Positions 18,063-27,514 of a DNA stretch of 64,000 nt are shown here, piece by piece. The translations under genes and the position numbers were made by a program. The notes beneath the pieces are model-generated. The model was not told where the DNA came from. It saw only the letters and a list, made by a program, of their open reading frames with translations, and did no database searches. The stretch comes from Psychrobacillus psychrodurans (lineage in GTDB: Bacteria > Bacillota > Bacilli > Bacillales_A > Planococcaceae): positions 372,001 through 436,000 of the forward strand of contig FOUN01000002.1 in assembly GCA_900114885.1 (NCBI GenBank), written 5' to 3'. How positions within the stretch are numbered: position 1 is the first letter of the stretch; each line of letters begins with the position of its first letter.

Positions 18063-18842
18063 ATGAATTTATTAACTAAAACAAGAAAAATTAACTCAAT
18101 GTTACAAGCATCTGCTGGTAAGCCAGTTAACTTTAAGGAAATGGCTGCTACATTAAGTGAAGTAATCGAAAGTAATGCTTTTATCGTATCTAGAAAAGGA
18201 AAACTATTAGGTTTTGAAGTTCATCAACAAATTGAAAATGAGCGCATGATTAAAATGATGGAAGAGCGTCAATTCCCAGAACAATATACAAAAAACCTTT
18301 TTCATGTGGACGAAACATCATCAAATTTAGATGTCTTCAGTGAGCACTCTGTTTTCCCAGAAGAAAACCGTGAATTATTTAAAGATGGTTTAACAACAAT
18401 TGTTCCGATCATTGGTGGTGGTGAGCGTTTAGGAACATTAATATTAGGTCGTCTAAAACAAGAGTTTGAAGATGATGATTTAATCCTTGGCGAATATGGT
18501 GCAACAGTTGTTGGTATGGAGATTCTTCGTGAGAAATCAGAGGAAATTGAAGAAGAAGCTCGTAGTAAAGCAGTCGTTCAAATGGCTATAAACTCATTGT
18601 CTTATAGTGAATTAGAAGCAATCGAACATATCTTTGAAGAATTAGATGGCAGTGAAGGTCTATTAGTAGCATCTAAAATTGCTGATCGCGTAGGAATTAC
18701 AAGATCTGTTATCGTAAACGCACTTCGTAAATTAGAAAGTGCTGGTGTAATTGAGTCAAGATCGCTTGGGATGAAAGGAACATATATCAAAGTATTAAAT
18801 GATAAGTTTCTTGCAGAATTAGCTCATCTTAAAATGAAATAA
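18063..18842 (+). CDS. codY: Global nutrient regulator CodY
   Basis: A 259-residue repressor, the same length as B. subtilis CodY. The N-terminal GAF domain senses branched-chain amino acids. The C-terminal winged helix (about 190-255) contains [21 protein letters not shown], the canonical recognition helix. CodY in Bacillus represses amino-acid, competence and motility genes, including the fla/che promoter that in B. subtilis begins just downstream, as it does here. ATGGAGGATTC provides the Shine-Dalgarno. An 84-bp AT-rich gap separates it from hslU, and readthrough from there is likely. Confidence 0.98.
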   Translation: MNLLTKTRKINSMLQASAGKPVNFKEMAATLSEVIESNAFIVSRKGKLLGFEVHQQIENERMIKMMEERQFPEQYTKNLFHVDETSSNLDVFSEHSVFPEENRELFKDGLTTIVPIIGGGERLGTLILGRLKQEFEDDDLILGEYGATVVGMEILREKSEEIEEEARSKAVVQMAINSLSYSELEAIEHIFEELDGSEGLLVASKIADRVGITRSVIVNALRKLESAGVIESRSLGMKGTYIKVLNDKFLAELAHLKMK

Positions 18843-18854
18843 TTGATAATTTTC

Positions 18855-18893
18855 TGTCTTTTCCGCTTTATGCGGGAAAGACATTTTTTTTTA
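18855..18893 (+). terminator. Strong terminator between codY and the fla/che operon
   Basis: TGTCTTTTCCGC (18855-18866) pairs with GCGGGAAAGACA (18872-18883), loop TTTAT, then T-rich to 18893. Confidence 0.9.
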
Positions 18894-19126
18894 TTTAGGA
18901 TAAAACTATTAAAAGTTTTTAGTTGATTTTTACTAGTAATGTATGTAAAAATTAACAATTGACTAGGAATGGTAAAAAATGTCGACGAGTATCAAATAAA
19001 AAGGTATAAAGTCCTATCAAATTGCTAAAAAATCAATAGACACAATGTTACATAATCATTACAATTAGATTATTGTGATATTCAAAGATAATTACTAAAA
19101 AATATGTCGTATTTTAAAATGTTGAG
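18894..19126 (+). promoter_or_regulatory. Presumed fla/che promoter region
   Basis: About 230 AT-rich bases between the codY terminator and the flgB ribosome binding site. The operon promoter must lie here. Partial sigma-A elements are visible (TTGATT at 18923, TTGACT at 18959), but neither has a good -10 at standard spacing. Partial sigma-D-like GATAT elements (19077-19081) lack a TAAA at the right distance. I do not assign a specific promoter. Confidence 0.4.
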
Positions 19127-19134
19127 GTGAAAAA

Positions 19135-19524
19135 ATGAGTATATTTAGTGGGGCAATATCGGGTTTGGAGAAAGGATTAGATTTTGCAGCGACAAAACAA
19201 AAGACAATTGCGCAAAATATAGCAAATGTCGACACTCCTAATTATAAGGCGAAAAGTGTTAGTTTTAGTGAATACTTATCCGACGCTAAACAATCGTCTA
19301 TTTCAGCGCATAGAACACAAGAAAAACATATAGATTTTCATACAAAGTCTAGTTCATCAGGTGTGTTCGATTACAATTACAACTATAACCACAATGGCAA
19401 CGGCGTTGATATGGATAAGGAACAAGCAAATCTAGCGACCAATCAAATCTATTATAATGCTCTAATAGACAGAATTAGTGGCAAGTTAAATACATTACAA
19501 ACTGTTATTAAAGGAGGACGCTAA
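19135..19524 (+). CDS. flgB: Flagellar basal-body rod protein FlgB
   Basis: 129 residues. This proximal rod protein is the first gene of the fla/che operon. The N-terminal rod/hook signature is ATKQKTIAQNIANVDTPNYKAK (about 20-41), and the C-terminal amphipathic helix IYYNALIDRISGKLNTLQTVIKGG mediates packing in the rod. The ATG follows TTGAGGTGAAAAA. The flgC start is two bases after its stop. Confidence 0.96.
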   Translation: MSIFSGAISGLEKGLDFAATKQKTIAQNIANVDTPNYKAKSVSFSEYLSDAKQSSISAHRTQEKHIDFHTKSSSSGVFDYNYNYNHNGNGVDMDKEQANLATNQIYYNALIDRISGKLNTLQTVIKGGR

Positions 19525-19526
19525 TT

Positions 19527-19988
19527 ATGTCGATTTTTCATGGAATGAATACGACAGCCTCAGCATTAACTGCTGGTCGACTTAGAATGGATGTAATTTC
19601 CTCCAATATGGCGAATGTAGATACAACTAGAGCTAAGTTAGTAAACGGTGAGTGGCAAGCATATAGAAGGAAGTCTGTGACATTAAAACCATTAGAGGGC
19701 AATTTTTCGAATTTCTTAAATGTGGCAATGGGCTCATCCGACAACAAAAGTGTCGGTAATGGGGTGAAAGTTAGTGATGTAAAGGAAGATATAGAAACGC
19801 CTTTTAAATTAGTGTATGATCCGACGCATATTGATGCAGATGCAGATGGGTATGTGGAAATGCCAAATGTTGACCCGTTACGAGAAATGGTTGATTTGAT
19901 ATCAGCTACGAGATCCTATGAGGCGAACGTAACGGTTTTTAATGCAAACAAAGCAATGTTATCTAAGGCGTTAGAAATAGGGAAATAA
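19527..19988 (+). CDS. flgC: Flagellar basal-body rod protein FlgC
   Basis: 153 residues. A rod subunit with the N-terminal motif RMDVISSNMANVDTTRAK and the C-terminal block PLREMVDLISATRSYEANVTVFNANKAM typical of FlgC. It is exported by the flagellar type III apparatus and assembled on FliE/FlgB. The start is ATG at 19527, although the preceding GGAGG lies inside the end of flgB, showing tight coupling. Confidence 0.97.
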   Translation: MSIFHGMNTTASALTAGRLRMDVISSNMANVDTTRAKLVNGEWQAYRRKSVTLKPLEGNFSNFLNVAMGSSDNKSVGNGVKVSDVKEDIETPFKLVYDPTHIDADADGYVEMPNVDPLREMVDLISATRSYEANVTVFNANKAMLSKALEIGK

Positions 19989-20008
19989 GAAAGAAGGTAT
20001 AGTTTAAA

Positions 20009-20314
20009 TTGCCAATAGAATCCATATCATTATTTAATCCTTCACAAATTAATCCAGTTTCGACAACTTCGAAATTAAGTCCCGCAGAGGCGCAAGGTGA
20101 ATTTGGTGATTTTTTAAAAACAGCCATTCAATCTGTGAATGAAAATCAAAAAGCGTCGGATGTAGCTACTGAAAAGCTATTAACTGGTGGAAATATCGAA
20201 TTACACGATGTGATGATTGCTTCTCAAAAGGCAAGTATTACATTAAATGCGACATTAGAAATCAGGAACAAAGTAGTAGAGGCATATCAAGAAATAATGC
20301 GTATGTCAGTATAA
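20009..20314 (+). CDS. fliE: Flagellar hook-basal body protein FliE
   Basis: 101 residues linking the MS ring to the rod. The C-terminal FliE signature is clear: LLTGGNIELHDVMIASQKASITL followed by EIRNKVVEAYQEIMRMSV. The start is a TTG at 20009 preceded by AGAAGGTATAG. No ATG lies near the expected N-terminus. Confidence 0.94.
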   Translation: MPIESISLFNPSQINPVSTTSKLSPAEAQGEFGDFLKTAIQSVNENQKASDVATEKLLTGGNIELHDVMIASQKASITLNATLEIRNKVVEAYQEIMRMSV

Positions 20315-20373
20315 CCTCTCTCGGTTATCGCTAAGTATCGGGTAAAAATATTCACCATAGCCGGAGGATAATA

Positions 20374-21963
20374 ATGAATGAACGTATAAAAAAAATGACA
20401 AGCGATGTAACCAGGTTTTGGAAGAGTCGCACTAAAATGCAAAAAGGAACAATGATCGGTAGTGTGTTAGGAATTATCGTAATAGCTATAGCTATTACTT
20501 TTATGATGAATAAAACTAACTTTGTTCCGCTTTATACCGATGTAAGTCCATCTGAAATTGGTCGTATTAAAGAAACATTAGATGCACAAGCAGTGCCAAA
20601 TGAAATTGCCCCAGGTGGAACGTCCATCTTAGTACCAGCAGAGCAAGTTGATGCATTGTTAGTACAACTAGCGGCAGAAGGTTATCCTGAATCGGGTATG
20701 ATCGACTATAATTTCTTTTCCCAAAACGCGGGATTTGGTATGACAGATAATGAGTTTAATGTATTAAAACTGGCTTCCATGCAAACAGAGCTTGCGAAAT
20801 TGATTAAAGGTGTCAAAGGGGTAAAGGATGCCCAGGTAATGATAACTTTACCTGAGGAAGGGGTATTTCTATCTCAAACCAATGAAACTGCAAGTGCAGC
20901 GATAGTTTTGAATACAGAGGCAGGGTACAAATTTACAGATACACAGATTTTGTCCTTATATAACTTAGTATCCAAGTCAATTCCTAATCTAGCTCCAGAA
21001 GATATCAGCATTAGAAATCAGTATTTAGAGTACTTTGACTTAGAACAAGCAAATGCAAATACAGCAGGAGCAAATGTAAACGATCAAATGTCGATTAAGA
21101 AAACAATTGAACGTGATTTACAGCGTCAAGTACAAACAATGTTAGGTACTTTAATGGGACAAGACAAAGTAGTTGTCTCTGTTACTACAGACATTGACTT
21201 TAAACAAGAGAATCGCGAAGAAAATTTAGTAGAACCGGTTGATGAAGAAAATATGGCGGGAATTGAAATTAGCGCTCAACGTATTTCCGAAACTTTTACT
21301 GGTGAAAATCCTGTAGCAGGTGGTACTCCAGCAACAGAAGATGCAACTGATAACTTTACTAACTATGTAGAAGGTTCTACGTCAAACGGTGATTATGAGC
21401 GAATTGAGGACACGATTAATAGTGAAGTAAATCGTATCAGAAAAGAAATAGTAGAAAGCCCATATAAAATTAGAGATATAGGTATTCAAGTTATGGTAGA
21501 ACCACCTAGTCCTGATGATGTTACTACTATGCCAGAGGGTGTAGAACAAGATATTGAACAAATTCTTGCGACAATTATCCGTACTTCTATCGATGAAGAA
21601 GCAGGTGGGGAATTGACAGAGGAATTACTACAGGAAAAAATTGTAGTTTCTGTGCAACCATTTAACGGTAAAGTGGCGGCAGTGACAAGTACGCAATCGA
21701 CTATTCCTTGGTGGGTATATGTAATCGGTGGAATTTTACTAGTTGCAATAATACTTCTAGTAGTATCCTTAGTGCGCTCTAGAAAAAACGATGAGGAAGA
21801 ATTGATTATTCTAGAAGAGCAACGAGAAGAACTTAATGTTGATGACATAAATACAGAAAAAGAAACCGAATCGACTTTAAGAAGAAAACAGTTAGAAAAA
21901 ATGGCGAAAGATAAGCCAGAAGAATTTGCTAAGTTATTACGTACTTGGATAGCAGAGGATTAA
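20374..21963 (+). CDS. fliF: Flagellar M-ring protein FliF
   Basis: 529 residues forming the MS ring in the membrane. Two membrane segments flank the periplasmic-side part: MIGSVLGIIVIAIAITFMM (about 28-46) and WWVYVIGGILLVAIILLVVSL (about 448-468). The YscJ-type ring-building motifs include AEGYPESGMIDY and VKDAQVMITLPEE. The C-terminal tail KMAKDKPEEFAKLLRTWIAED is the FliG-binding segment. GCCGGAGGATAATA gives the ribosome binding site. Confidence 0.98.
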   Translation: MNERIKKMTSDVTRFWKSRTKMQKGTMIGSVLGIIVIAIAITFMMNKTNFVPLYTDVSPSEIGRIKETLDAQAVPNEIAPGGTSILVPAEQVDALLVQLAAEGYPESGMIDYNFFSQNAGFGMTDNEFNVLKLASMQTELAKLIKGVKGVKDAQVMITLPEEGVFLSQTNETASAAIVLNTEAGYKFTDTQILSLYNLVSKSIPNLAPEDISIRNQYLEYFDLEQANANTAGANVNDQMSIKKTIERDLQRQVQTMLGTLMGQDKVVVSVTTDIDFKQENREENLVEPVDEENMAGIEISAQRISETFTGENPVAGGTPATEDATDNFTNYVEGSTSNGDYERIEDTINSEVNRIRKEIVESPYKIRDIGIQVMVEPPSPDDVTTMPEGVEQDIEQILATIIRTSIDEEAGGELTEELLQEKIVVSVQPFNGKVAAVTSTQSTIPWWVYVIGGILLVAIILLVVSLVRSRKNDEEELIILEEQREELNVDDINTEKETESTLRRKQLEKMAKDKPEEFAKLLRTWIAED

Positions 21964-21987
21964 CTTTATTTTCGTAAAATAAAAGTT

Positions 21988-22080
21988 AAAGCCTCCGGCG
22001 GATGTCACAGATTTTGAAAAAATATTAACCTGGTTTGCTGGGTTCAAATCTGGACGCAATTATGCCGAAGCGTAATTGAT
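21988..22080 (+). repeat. Possible decayed dispersed repeat with hairpin between fliF and fliG
   Basis: The 112-bp gap reads AAAGCCTCCGGCGGATGTCA and ends GACGCAATTATGCCGAAGC with GTAATTGATTGG. These boundary blocks resemble, from memory, a longer repeat found in Planococcaceae genomes. A 9-bp stem is formed by CAATTATGC (22057-22065) and GCGTAATTG (22070-22078) around CGAA, with one T-G pair. There is no T run, so it is not a terminator. The fliG ribosome binding site follows within a few bases. Confidence 0.45.
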
Positions 22081-22093
22081 TGGGGGGACGGCT

Positions 22094-23107
22094 ATGAACA
22101 AGAAAGAAAAAGATTTAAGTGGTAAACAAAAAGCCGCGCTCTTATTAATTTCTCTTGGACCAGAAGTGTCTGCTTCTATATATAAGCATTTAAATGAAGA
22201 AGAAATTGAGCGTTTAACTCTTGAAATTTCTGGGGTAAAAAAAGTAGAGCCTGAGATTAAAGAAGATATAATAGAAGAATTTCACAATATAGCATTAGCA
22301 CAAGATTATATTTCGCAGGGTGGTATTGGCTACGCAAAAACAGTTTTAGAAAAAGCATTAGGTACAGATCATGCACAGGCAATTATTAATCGACTTACTT
22401 CTTCTTTACAAGTGAGGCCGTTTGATTTTGCTAGGCGTGCAGAGCCAGCTCAACTGTTTAACTTTATTCAAAATGAACATCCACAAACGATTGCTCTGAT
22501 TCTTTCTTACTTAGAAGCACAGCAAGCAGGAATAATCCTTTCGTCATTACCGCAGGAAGTACAAGCAGATATTGCAAAAAGAATAGCTACAATGGATTCT
22601 ACTTCACCTGAAGTGATTAGTGAAATTGAGTCTGTACTTGAACGCAAGCTATCCTCGACGGTTACCCAGGATTACACAGAAACGGGCGGTATCGACGCAG
22701 TCGTAGAAGTGTTAAATGGTGTGGATAGAACAACTGAGAAAACAATTTTGGATGCTCTAGAAATACAAGATCCAGAACTTGCAGAAGAGATTAAGAAAAG
22801 AATGTTCGTATTCGAAGATATTGTCACACTGGATAACCGCTCTATTCAACGAGTTATTCGTGACTGTGAAAATGAAGATCTTCTACTTTCGATGAAGGTT
22901 TCTAGTGAAGAAGTTAAAGATGTTATTTTCCGCAATATGTCCGTACGTATGGCTGAGACATTTAAAGAAGAAATGGAAATCATGGGACCAGTTCGTCTAC
23001 GTGACGTGGAAGAAGCACAATCTAGAATTGTTACTGTAATTAGAAGATTGGAAGACGCAGGCGAAATAATAATTGCTCGTGGTGGAGGAGATGACATCAT
23101 TGTCTAA
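22094..23107 (+). CDS. fliG: Flagellar motor switch protein FliG
   Basis: 337 residues. FliG joins the MS ring to FliM/FliY and carries the charged torque-generating C-terminal domain. Present are EHPQTIALILSYL (EHPQ motif of the middle domain), IKKRMFVFEDIVTLDNRSIQRVIRD, and the terminal ARGGGDDIIV shared with B. subtilis. The frame extends upstream to a TTG at 22076, but TTGGGGGG followed by ATG 22094 matches the family N-terminus (KDLSGKQKAALLLISLG). It overlaps fliH. Confidence 0.97.
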   Translation: MNKKEKDLSGKQKAALLLISLGPEVSASIYKHLNEEEIERLTLEISGVKKVEPEIKEDIIEEFHNIALAQDYISQGGIGYAKTVLEKALGTDHAQAIINRLTSSLQVRPFDFARRAEPAQLFNFIQNEHPQTIALILSYLEAQQAGIILSSLPQEVQADIAKRIATMDSTSPEVISEIESVLERKLSSTVTQDYTETGGIDAVVEVLNGVDRTTEKTILDALEIQDPELAEEIKKRMFVFEDIVTLDNRSIQRVIRDCENEDLLLSMKVSSEEVKDVIFRNMSVRMAETFKEEMEIMGPVRLRDVEEAQSRIVTVIRRLEDAGEIIIARGGGDDIIV

Positions 23108-23870
23108 AATTTTCCGAAATGTATATTTGAATGAAACAAAGGAAAATTCAAAACCCATTCAAATAAGGAATTTATATGTTCAAGAAGTGTTGAACACAGA
23201 CGAGCCGTTGACTTTAGATGTTCTTATACAAGAGAGAAGTAAAATGATAGAAGAAGTAAATCAAGAAATAGAAGAGAAACGCTCTAAATTAACTAAAGAT
23301 ATTGAAGAAACTAAACAGTATATCGAAAATCAGCTGAGTGAATGGGAAGAAGAGAAGATAACCTATCAGCAACAAGCGTATGACGAAGGCTTTATGCAAG
23401 GAATGGAAGAAGGTCGTTTAAAAGCTCAAGCTGAAATGCAAAACTCATTAAAATTAGCTAATGATGCAGTGAAAACTGCTCATGAGAATGCGGCAAATTA
23501 CTTACAACAACAAGAACAGGTCATTTTAGAATTGGCTATACGAACCACAGAGAGAATTATTGCAACAAAGCTAGATGAAAATGAAGAGTTGTTTTTATCG
23601 ATTGTTAAAAGAGGTTTAAAAGAAGCAAGAGAAATGAAAGAGATCAAACTTTATGTCTCACCTATCTATTTTGAACTCGTATCTAATAATAGACAAGAAC
23701 TCTCTTCCATCTTTCCTGTAGATGTCCCATTTATGATTTTCGTAGATGAAGATATGAATGAAACTGATTGTTATATAGAAACAAATCATGGAAGAATCGT
23801 TGTCAGTATTGACGAGCAGGTCCAGGAGTTGCGACGAAAGCTAGTAGATATTCTTGATAGTATGGAGTGA
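23091..23870 (+). CDS. fliH: Flagellar assembly protein FliH
   Basis: About 260 residues. FliH is the regulator/stator of the FliI export ATPase. The central part is a long charged coiled coil (about 45-130) with the glycine-containing stretch AYDEGFMQGMEEGRLKAQ, and the C-terminal domain has ELAIRTTERIIATKLDEN. The start is unclear: ATG 23091 abuts GGTGGAGGAG too closely, whereas TTG at 23100 has better spacing and would shorten it by three residues. It lies inside the end of fliG, so translation is coupled. Confidence 0.92.
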   Translation: MTSLSKIFRNVYLNETKENSKPIQIRNLYVQEVLNTDEPLTLDVLIQERSKMIEEVNQEIEEKRSKLTKDIEETKQYIENQLSEWEEEKITYQQQAYDEGFMQGMEEGRLKAQAEMQNSLKLANDAVKTAHENAANYLQQQEQVILELAIRTTERIIATKLDENEELFLSIVKRGLKEAREMKEIKLYVSPIYFELVSNNRQELSSIFPVDVPFMIFVDEDMNETDCYIETNHGRIVVSIDEQVQELRRKLVDILDSME

Positions 23871-23875
23871 ATGTG

Positions 23876-25198
23876 ATGAAAGCTGTAGATTTAATTCAAC
23901 AAATTTCGAAGGTACCTACTTTTAAAAAATATGGTCGAGTTAGTCGAGTTGTTGGATTAATGATTGAATCACAAGGTCCTGAAAGTTCTGTTGGTGATGT
24001 TTGTAAGATTCATATAAATTCACCCAAAACAGGTGCCTCCGTTATTCTTGCTGAAGTAGTTGGATTTAAGGAAGAAGTCGTAGTATTAATGCCCTATACG
24101 AATATTAGAGAAATATCTACTGGCTGTTTAGTCGAAGGGACAAATAGTCCATTAGAGATTAAGGTTGGTCCAGAGTTAATAGGGAGAGTTTTAGATTCGA
24201 TGGGAAATCCAATTGATGGTTCTGTTTTACCTAAAGGTTTGATGACAGTTGGTACCGAAAAAGATTCCCCAAATCCGTTGACAAGACCACCTATTGAAGA
24301 ACAAATCGAGGTCGGTGTAAAGGCAATCGATGGAATGTTAACAGTCGGAAAAGGTCAAAGGGTAGGTATTTTTGCTGGATCAGGTGTTGGAAAAAGCACA
24401 TTACTTGGAATGATTGCTAGAAACACTAACGCGGATTTAAATGTCATTGCACTAATTGGAGAACGCGGCAGAGAAGTTCGAGAGTTTATCGAAAGAGATT
24501 TGGGAAAAGAAGGATTAGAAAAATCAATTGTAGTAGCAGCAACTTCTGACCAACCTGCATTAATGCGGATTAAAGGTGCATTTACAGCTACAGCTATCGC
24601 AGAATACTTCCGAGACAAAGGGTTAAACGTAATGCTTATGATGGATTCGGTTACTCGTGTAGCAATGGCACAACGGGAAGTGGGTCTTGCTGTGGGAGAA
24701 CCTCCAGCAACTAGAGGATATACCCCCTCTGTATTTTCCATTTTACCTAAGCTATTAGAAAGAACAGGTACAAATGAAAACGGAACTATTACAGCATTTT
24801 ACACAGTATTAGTAGATGGTGATGACATGAATGAGCCAATTGCCGATACCGTTCGCGGTATTTTAGATGGTCATATTGTGTTGGATCGTTCACTTGCTAA
24901 CAAGGGACAGTATCCAGCTATTAATGTATTAAAAAGTATTAGTCGATTGATGAATCATATTTCAGATGAAAATCATGTGAAAGCTGCGGAAAGATTGAGA
25001 GATTTATATTTTACGTACAATAAATCGGAAGATCTTATCAATATCGGAGCATATAAGCGTGGCACATCTCGTGAAATTGACGAAGCTATACAGTACGAAC
25101 CTTTAATTACTTCATTTTTAAAACAAGGATATTTAGATAAAGTCTCTTTAGATTCCTCCGTAGATGAATTAGTGAAATTATCAGGTGGTGTTTCATAG
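23876..25198 (+). CDS. fliI: Flagellum-specific ATPase FliI
   Basis: About 440 residues. FliI is the F1-beta-like ATPase of the flagellar type III export apparatus. Walker A is GIFAGSGVGKST, followed by NVIALIGERGREVREFIERDLG, Walker B VMLMMDSVTRVAMAQRE and the Q-loop GEPPATRGYTPSVF. GGAGTGA places the start at ATG 23876, although an in-frame GTG at 23867 is possible. The FliH-FliI-FliJ order is conserved. Confidence 0.98.
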   Translation: MKAVDLIQQISKVPTFKKYGRVSRVVGLMIESQGPESSVGDVCKIHINSPKTGASVILAEVVGFKEEVVVLMPYTNIREISTGCLVEGTNSPLEIKVGPELIGRVLDSMGNPIDGSVLPKGLMTVGTEKDSPNPLTRPPIEEQIEVGVKAIDGMLTVGKGQRVGIFAGSGVGKSTLLGMIARNTNADLNVIALIGERGREVREFIERDLGKEGLEKSIVVAATSDQPALMRIKGAFTATAIAEYFRDKGLNVMLMMDSVTRVAMAQREVGLAVGEPPATRGYTPSVFSILPKLLERTGTNENGTITAFYTVLVDGDDMNEPIADTVRGILDGHIVLDRSLANKGQYPAINVLKSISRLMNHISDENHVKAAERLRDLYFTYNKSEDLINIGAYKRGTSREIDEAIQYEPLITSFLKQGYLDKVSLDSSVDELVKLSGGVS

Positions 25199-25648
25199 AT
25201 GGTTGCATATGAATTTAAATTTGCCAAAGTTTTAACAATTCGGGAACAAGAAAAATCAGAAACTGAATTGGCTTACAAGGAATCAGTATCTGCTTTTGAA
25301 AAAGTTGCAACAGAACTCTATAACTTGCTGAAAAAAAGAGAAGACACTACGGAAACTCAAAATAGCTTATTAGTTTCTGGTCTTTCCATTAACAATATCC
25401 ATCATTACTCGAACTATATTGAAGGACTCCAAAAAAGAATTGATATCATTCAAAAGGAAGTCATTCAAGCTAGATCTAAAATGAACTGGATGGAAGAGAA
25501 ACTTCTCGAAAAATCACTAGAGGTGAAAAAGTTCGAAAAGATAAAAGAAAAAGATTTCGAGCATTTTCATCAAGAGCAACAAAGACTAGAAACAATTCAA
25601 TTAGATGAAATATCTTCTTTGAAGTTTCAAAACAAAGAGATTAGGTGA
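25199..25648 (+). CDS. fliJ: Flagellar export protein FliJ
   Basis: 149 residues, predicted almost wholly alpha-helical and charged (coiled coil). The N-terminus YEFKFAKVLTIREQEKSETE is typical of FliJ, which resembles the gamma subunit of F1 and couples FliI to the gate protein FlhA. The ATG immediately follows the fliI stop and uses AGGTGGTG within fliI. Confidence 0.93.
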   Translation: MVAYEFKFAKVLTIREQEKSETELAYKESVSAFEKVATELYNLLKKREDTTETQNSLLVSGLSINNIHHYSNYIEGLQKRIDIIQKEVIQARSKMNWMEEKLLEKSLEVKKFEKIKEKDFEHFHQEQQRLETIQLDEISSLKFQNKEIR

Positions 25649-25656
25649 ATAGAAGC

Positions 25657-26253
25657 ATGGCTAAAAAGAACAAAACAAATAAAAGCATTGAAGCAAATGG
25701 TGAAACAAAAGGTATAAGTAAAATAAAAATGTTCTTTTATTGGTTTATAATTCCTCTTTTATTTACTTTACTTCTCTTACTAGTAATTGCTCAAATAGCA
25801 AATATAAATGTTTTTGAAAAAGCAAAAGAGATAACTGGTTTTAGTGAGGAACAGGTTTTAACAGATGACAAAAAAACAGATGTATTAGAAGAAAAAGTTG
25901 TCTCGTTACAAGCAGAAATCCAAGAAAAAGAAGCTCAAATTGATAAAGTTCAAACAGAACTAGATAACTCAGCAACAGAAAAAGAAGCTCTTTTAATAGA
26001 ACAAGAAAGATTATTAGATGAAATTTCAAAATTAACAAGAGACCAAGAAAACGCCAAGCGTGATTATGAAGAAATTGTTTCTACCTTTGAAAAAATGTCT
26101 GCAAAAACAGCAGCACCAGTCATTACTAAAATGAGTGATGCAGAAGCTTTACGTATTTTAACAAGTCTTAAACCAGATACAGTAGCAAGTATTTATGAAA
26201 AAATGACTCCAGAAGATGCTGCCAAGTATACAGAGTTAATGACGAAACAATAA
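25657..26253 (+). CDS. ylxF: YlxF, membrane-anchored coiled-coil flagellar operon protein (MgtE N-domain-like)
   Basis: 198 residues. One membrane segment (about 26-46, MFFYWFIIPLLFTLLLLLVIA), then a long coiled coil, then a C-terminal MgtE intracellular-domain-like repeat: SDAEALRILTSLKPDTVASIYEKMTPEDAAKYTELM. It occupies the ylxF place between fliJ and fliK. The domain combination recalls MotE-type stator chaperones, but the function in Bacillus is not settled. ATG 25657 follows AGGTGA at good spacing; a GTG at 25645 is less likely. Confidence 0.85.
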   Translation: MAKKNKTNKSIEANGETKGISKIKMFFYWFIIPLLFTLLLLLVIAQIANINVFEKAKEITGFSEEQVLTDDKKTDVLEEKVVSLQAEIQEKEAQIDKVQTELDNSATEKEALLIEQERLLDEISKLTRDQENAKRDYEEIVSTFEKMSAKTAAPVITKMSDAEALRILTSLKPDTVASIYEKMTPEDAAKYTELMTKQ

Positions 26254-26284
26254 AAATTTCCCATTAAAAGGAGGTGAAATAAAC

Positions 26285-27511
26285 GTGAATATTGTAATGG
26301 CTGTAAACACAAATATTAATGCTACTACTCAACCAAATAGTAAAATGCAAACAAGTATGGATAGCAGTCAAAAGTTCGGTTCTGTATTTGGACAAATTTT
26401 ATCCAACTCACAAATACAACCTGTTGCTACACCACAAGCAAACTCTGAAGGAAATGTACTACAAGACTTGCTAGCAATCCTTAATGTAACTTCTCTTGAA
26501 GAGCTTGAATCATTAGTAGGTTCAGAAGAATTAACTGTCAGTACTAAGGAATTAAAAGGGCTTTTAGAAAAATTATTAGCCGGCGAGACAAATCAGTCAC
26601 TAGTAAATACAAACCCTAGTGAAGAACTAATAGAATCGAATGTTTGGGATGTACTTGCAGGAATAAATGAACAGGCAACTAAAATTGTAGAAGCTATCAT
26701 TTCTTCTCTTAATGGACAAGGACCGAGCAATCCGACTGATGCCAAACAGGCTATAGAGTTGCTTAAAACAGTACAGTTAATCGGAAATAAATCGGATTTA
26801 ACAATTAAGGAAGAATCCACACTCTTTGATATAAAGCAATTGCTAGAAAATGTGAAGGAAACTTTAGGGAAGAATTATACAAATGAAACAACGTCAAAAT
26901 CACAAATTCTGAATCAGTCAATCGTGCAAACTAAAGTTTTAGTCAAACAAGTATCTCAGTTGATCAAACCAGAAGTAGTAGTTACAGAAACAAAAGAAAC
27001 TACTACAAATGTACAAGCAAGCACTACTACAGTAATACAAACAAAAGTAGAATCAGTTTCTATGACACTACCAACTGAAAAAGCTGCACAGTCTGAGGAG
27101 TTCATAAAAGAATTGCAAAAAGTGATGAATCGAGTGCAATTTGGACAAGCGGGTGGAGCAAACAGACTAGTTCTTAAATTATTTCCAGAGCAACTTGGCA
27201 CCATTCGAATTGAATTGATCCAAAAAGATGGAATGTTGACAGCGAAATTGCTGGCATCCACTGCACTAGGTAAAGAGATGTTAGATTCTAACTCTAGTCA
27301 ATTGAGACAAGGTTTTGCTGGTCAAAATATTCAGCTCGAGAAGTTAGAAATAACACAAGCTTTACAAGAATCGACAAGACAAGAAAAGAACCAAGATTTT
27401 CAACAATCATTTAAACAGCAACAAGAAGAACAAGATCAACAAGAAAATAGTAATGATCAGCTGGAGGAACAGTTCTCTTTCGAAGATTATTTACAAGAAA
27501 TGGAGGTCTAA
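26285..27511 (+). CDS. fliK: Flagellar hook-length control protein FliK
   Basis: 408 residues, mostly low-complexity and Thr/Ser/Gln-rich. The conserved Flg_hook domain (about 295-365) reads LKLFPEQLGTIRIELIQKDG with ATALGKEMLDSN. FliK is a secreted ruler that switches export from hook to filament through FlhB. The C-terminal end is glutamine-rich. A near-consensus AAGGAGGTGA precedes the GTG start at 26285. It shares its C-terminal domain type with the YlqG-like protein near 5.6 kb. Confidence 0.92.
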   Translation: MNIVMAVNTNINATTQPNSKMQTSMDSSQKFGSVFGQILSNSQIQPVATPQANSEGNVLQDLLAILNVTSLEELESLVGSEELTVSTKELKGLLEKLLAGETNQSLVNTNPSEELIESNVWDVLAGINEQATKIVEAIISSLNGQGPSNPTDAKQAIELLKTVQLIGNKSDLTIKEESTLFDIKQLLENVKETLGKNYTNETTSKSQILNQSIVQTKVLVKQVSQLIKPEVVVTETKETTTNVQASTTTVIQTKVESVSMTLPTEKAAQSEEFIKELQKVMNRVQFGQAGGANRLVLKLFPEQLGTIRIELIQKDGMLTAKLLASTALGKEMLDSNSSQLRQGFAGQNIQLEKLEITQALQESTRQEKNQDFQQSFKQQQEEQDQQENSNDQLEEQFSFEDYLQEMEV

Positions 27512-27514
27512 ATT

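Noticed and set aside
18848-18862. CodY-box-like sequence AATTTTCTGTCTTTT after codY
   Set aside because: It has four mismatches to the CodY consensus and overlaps the terminator stem, so it is not convincing as an operator.
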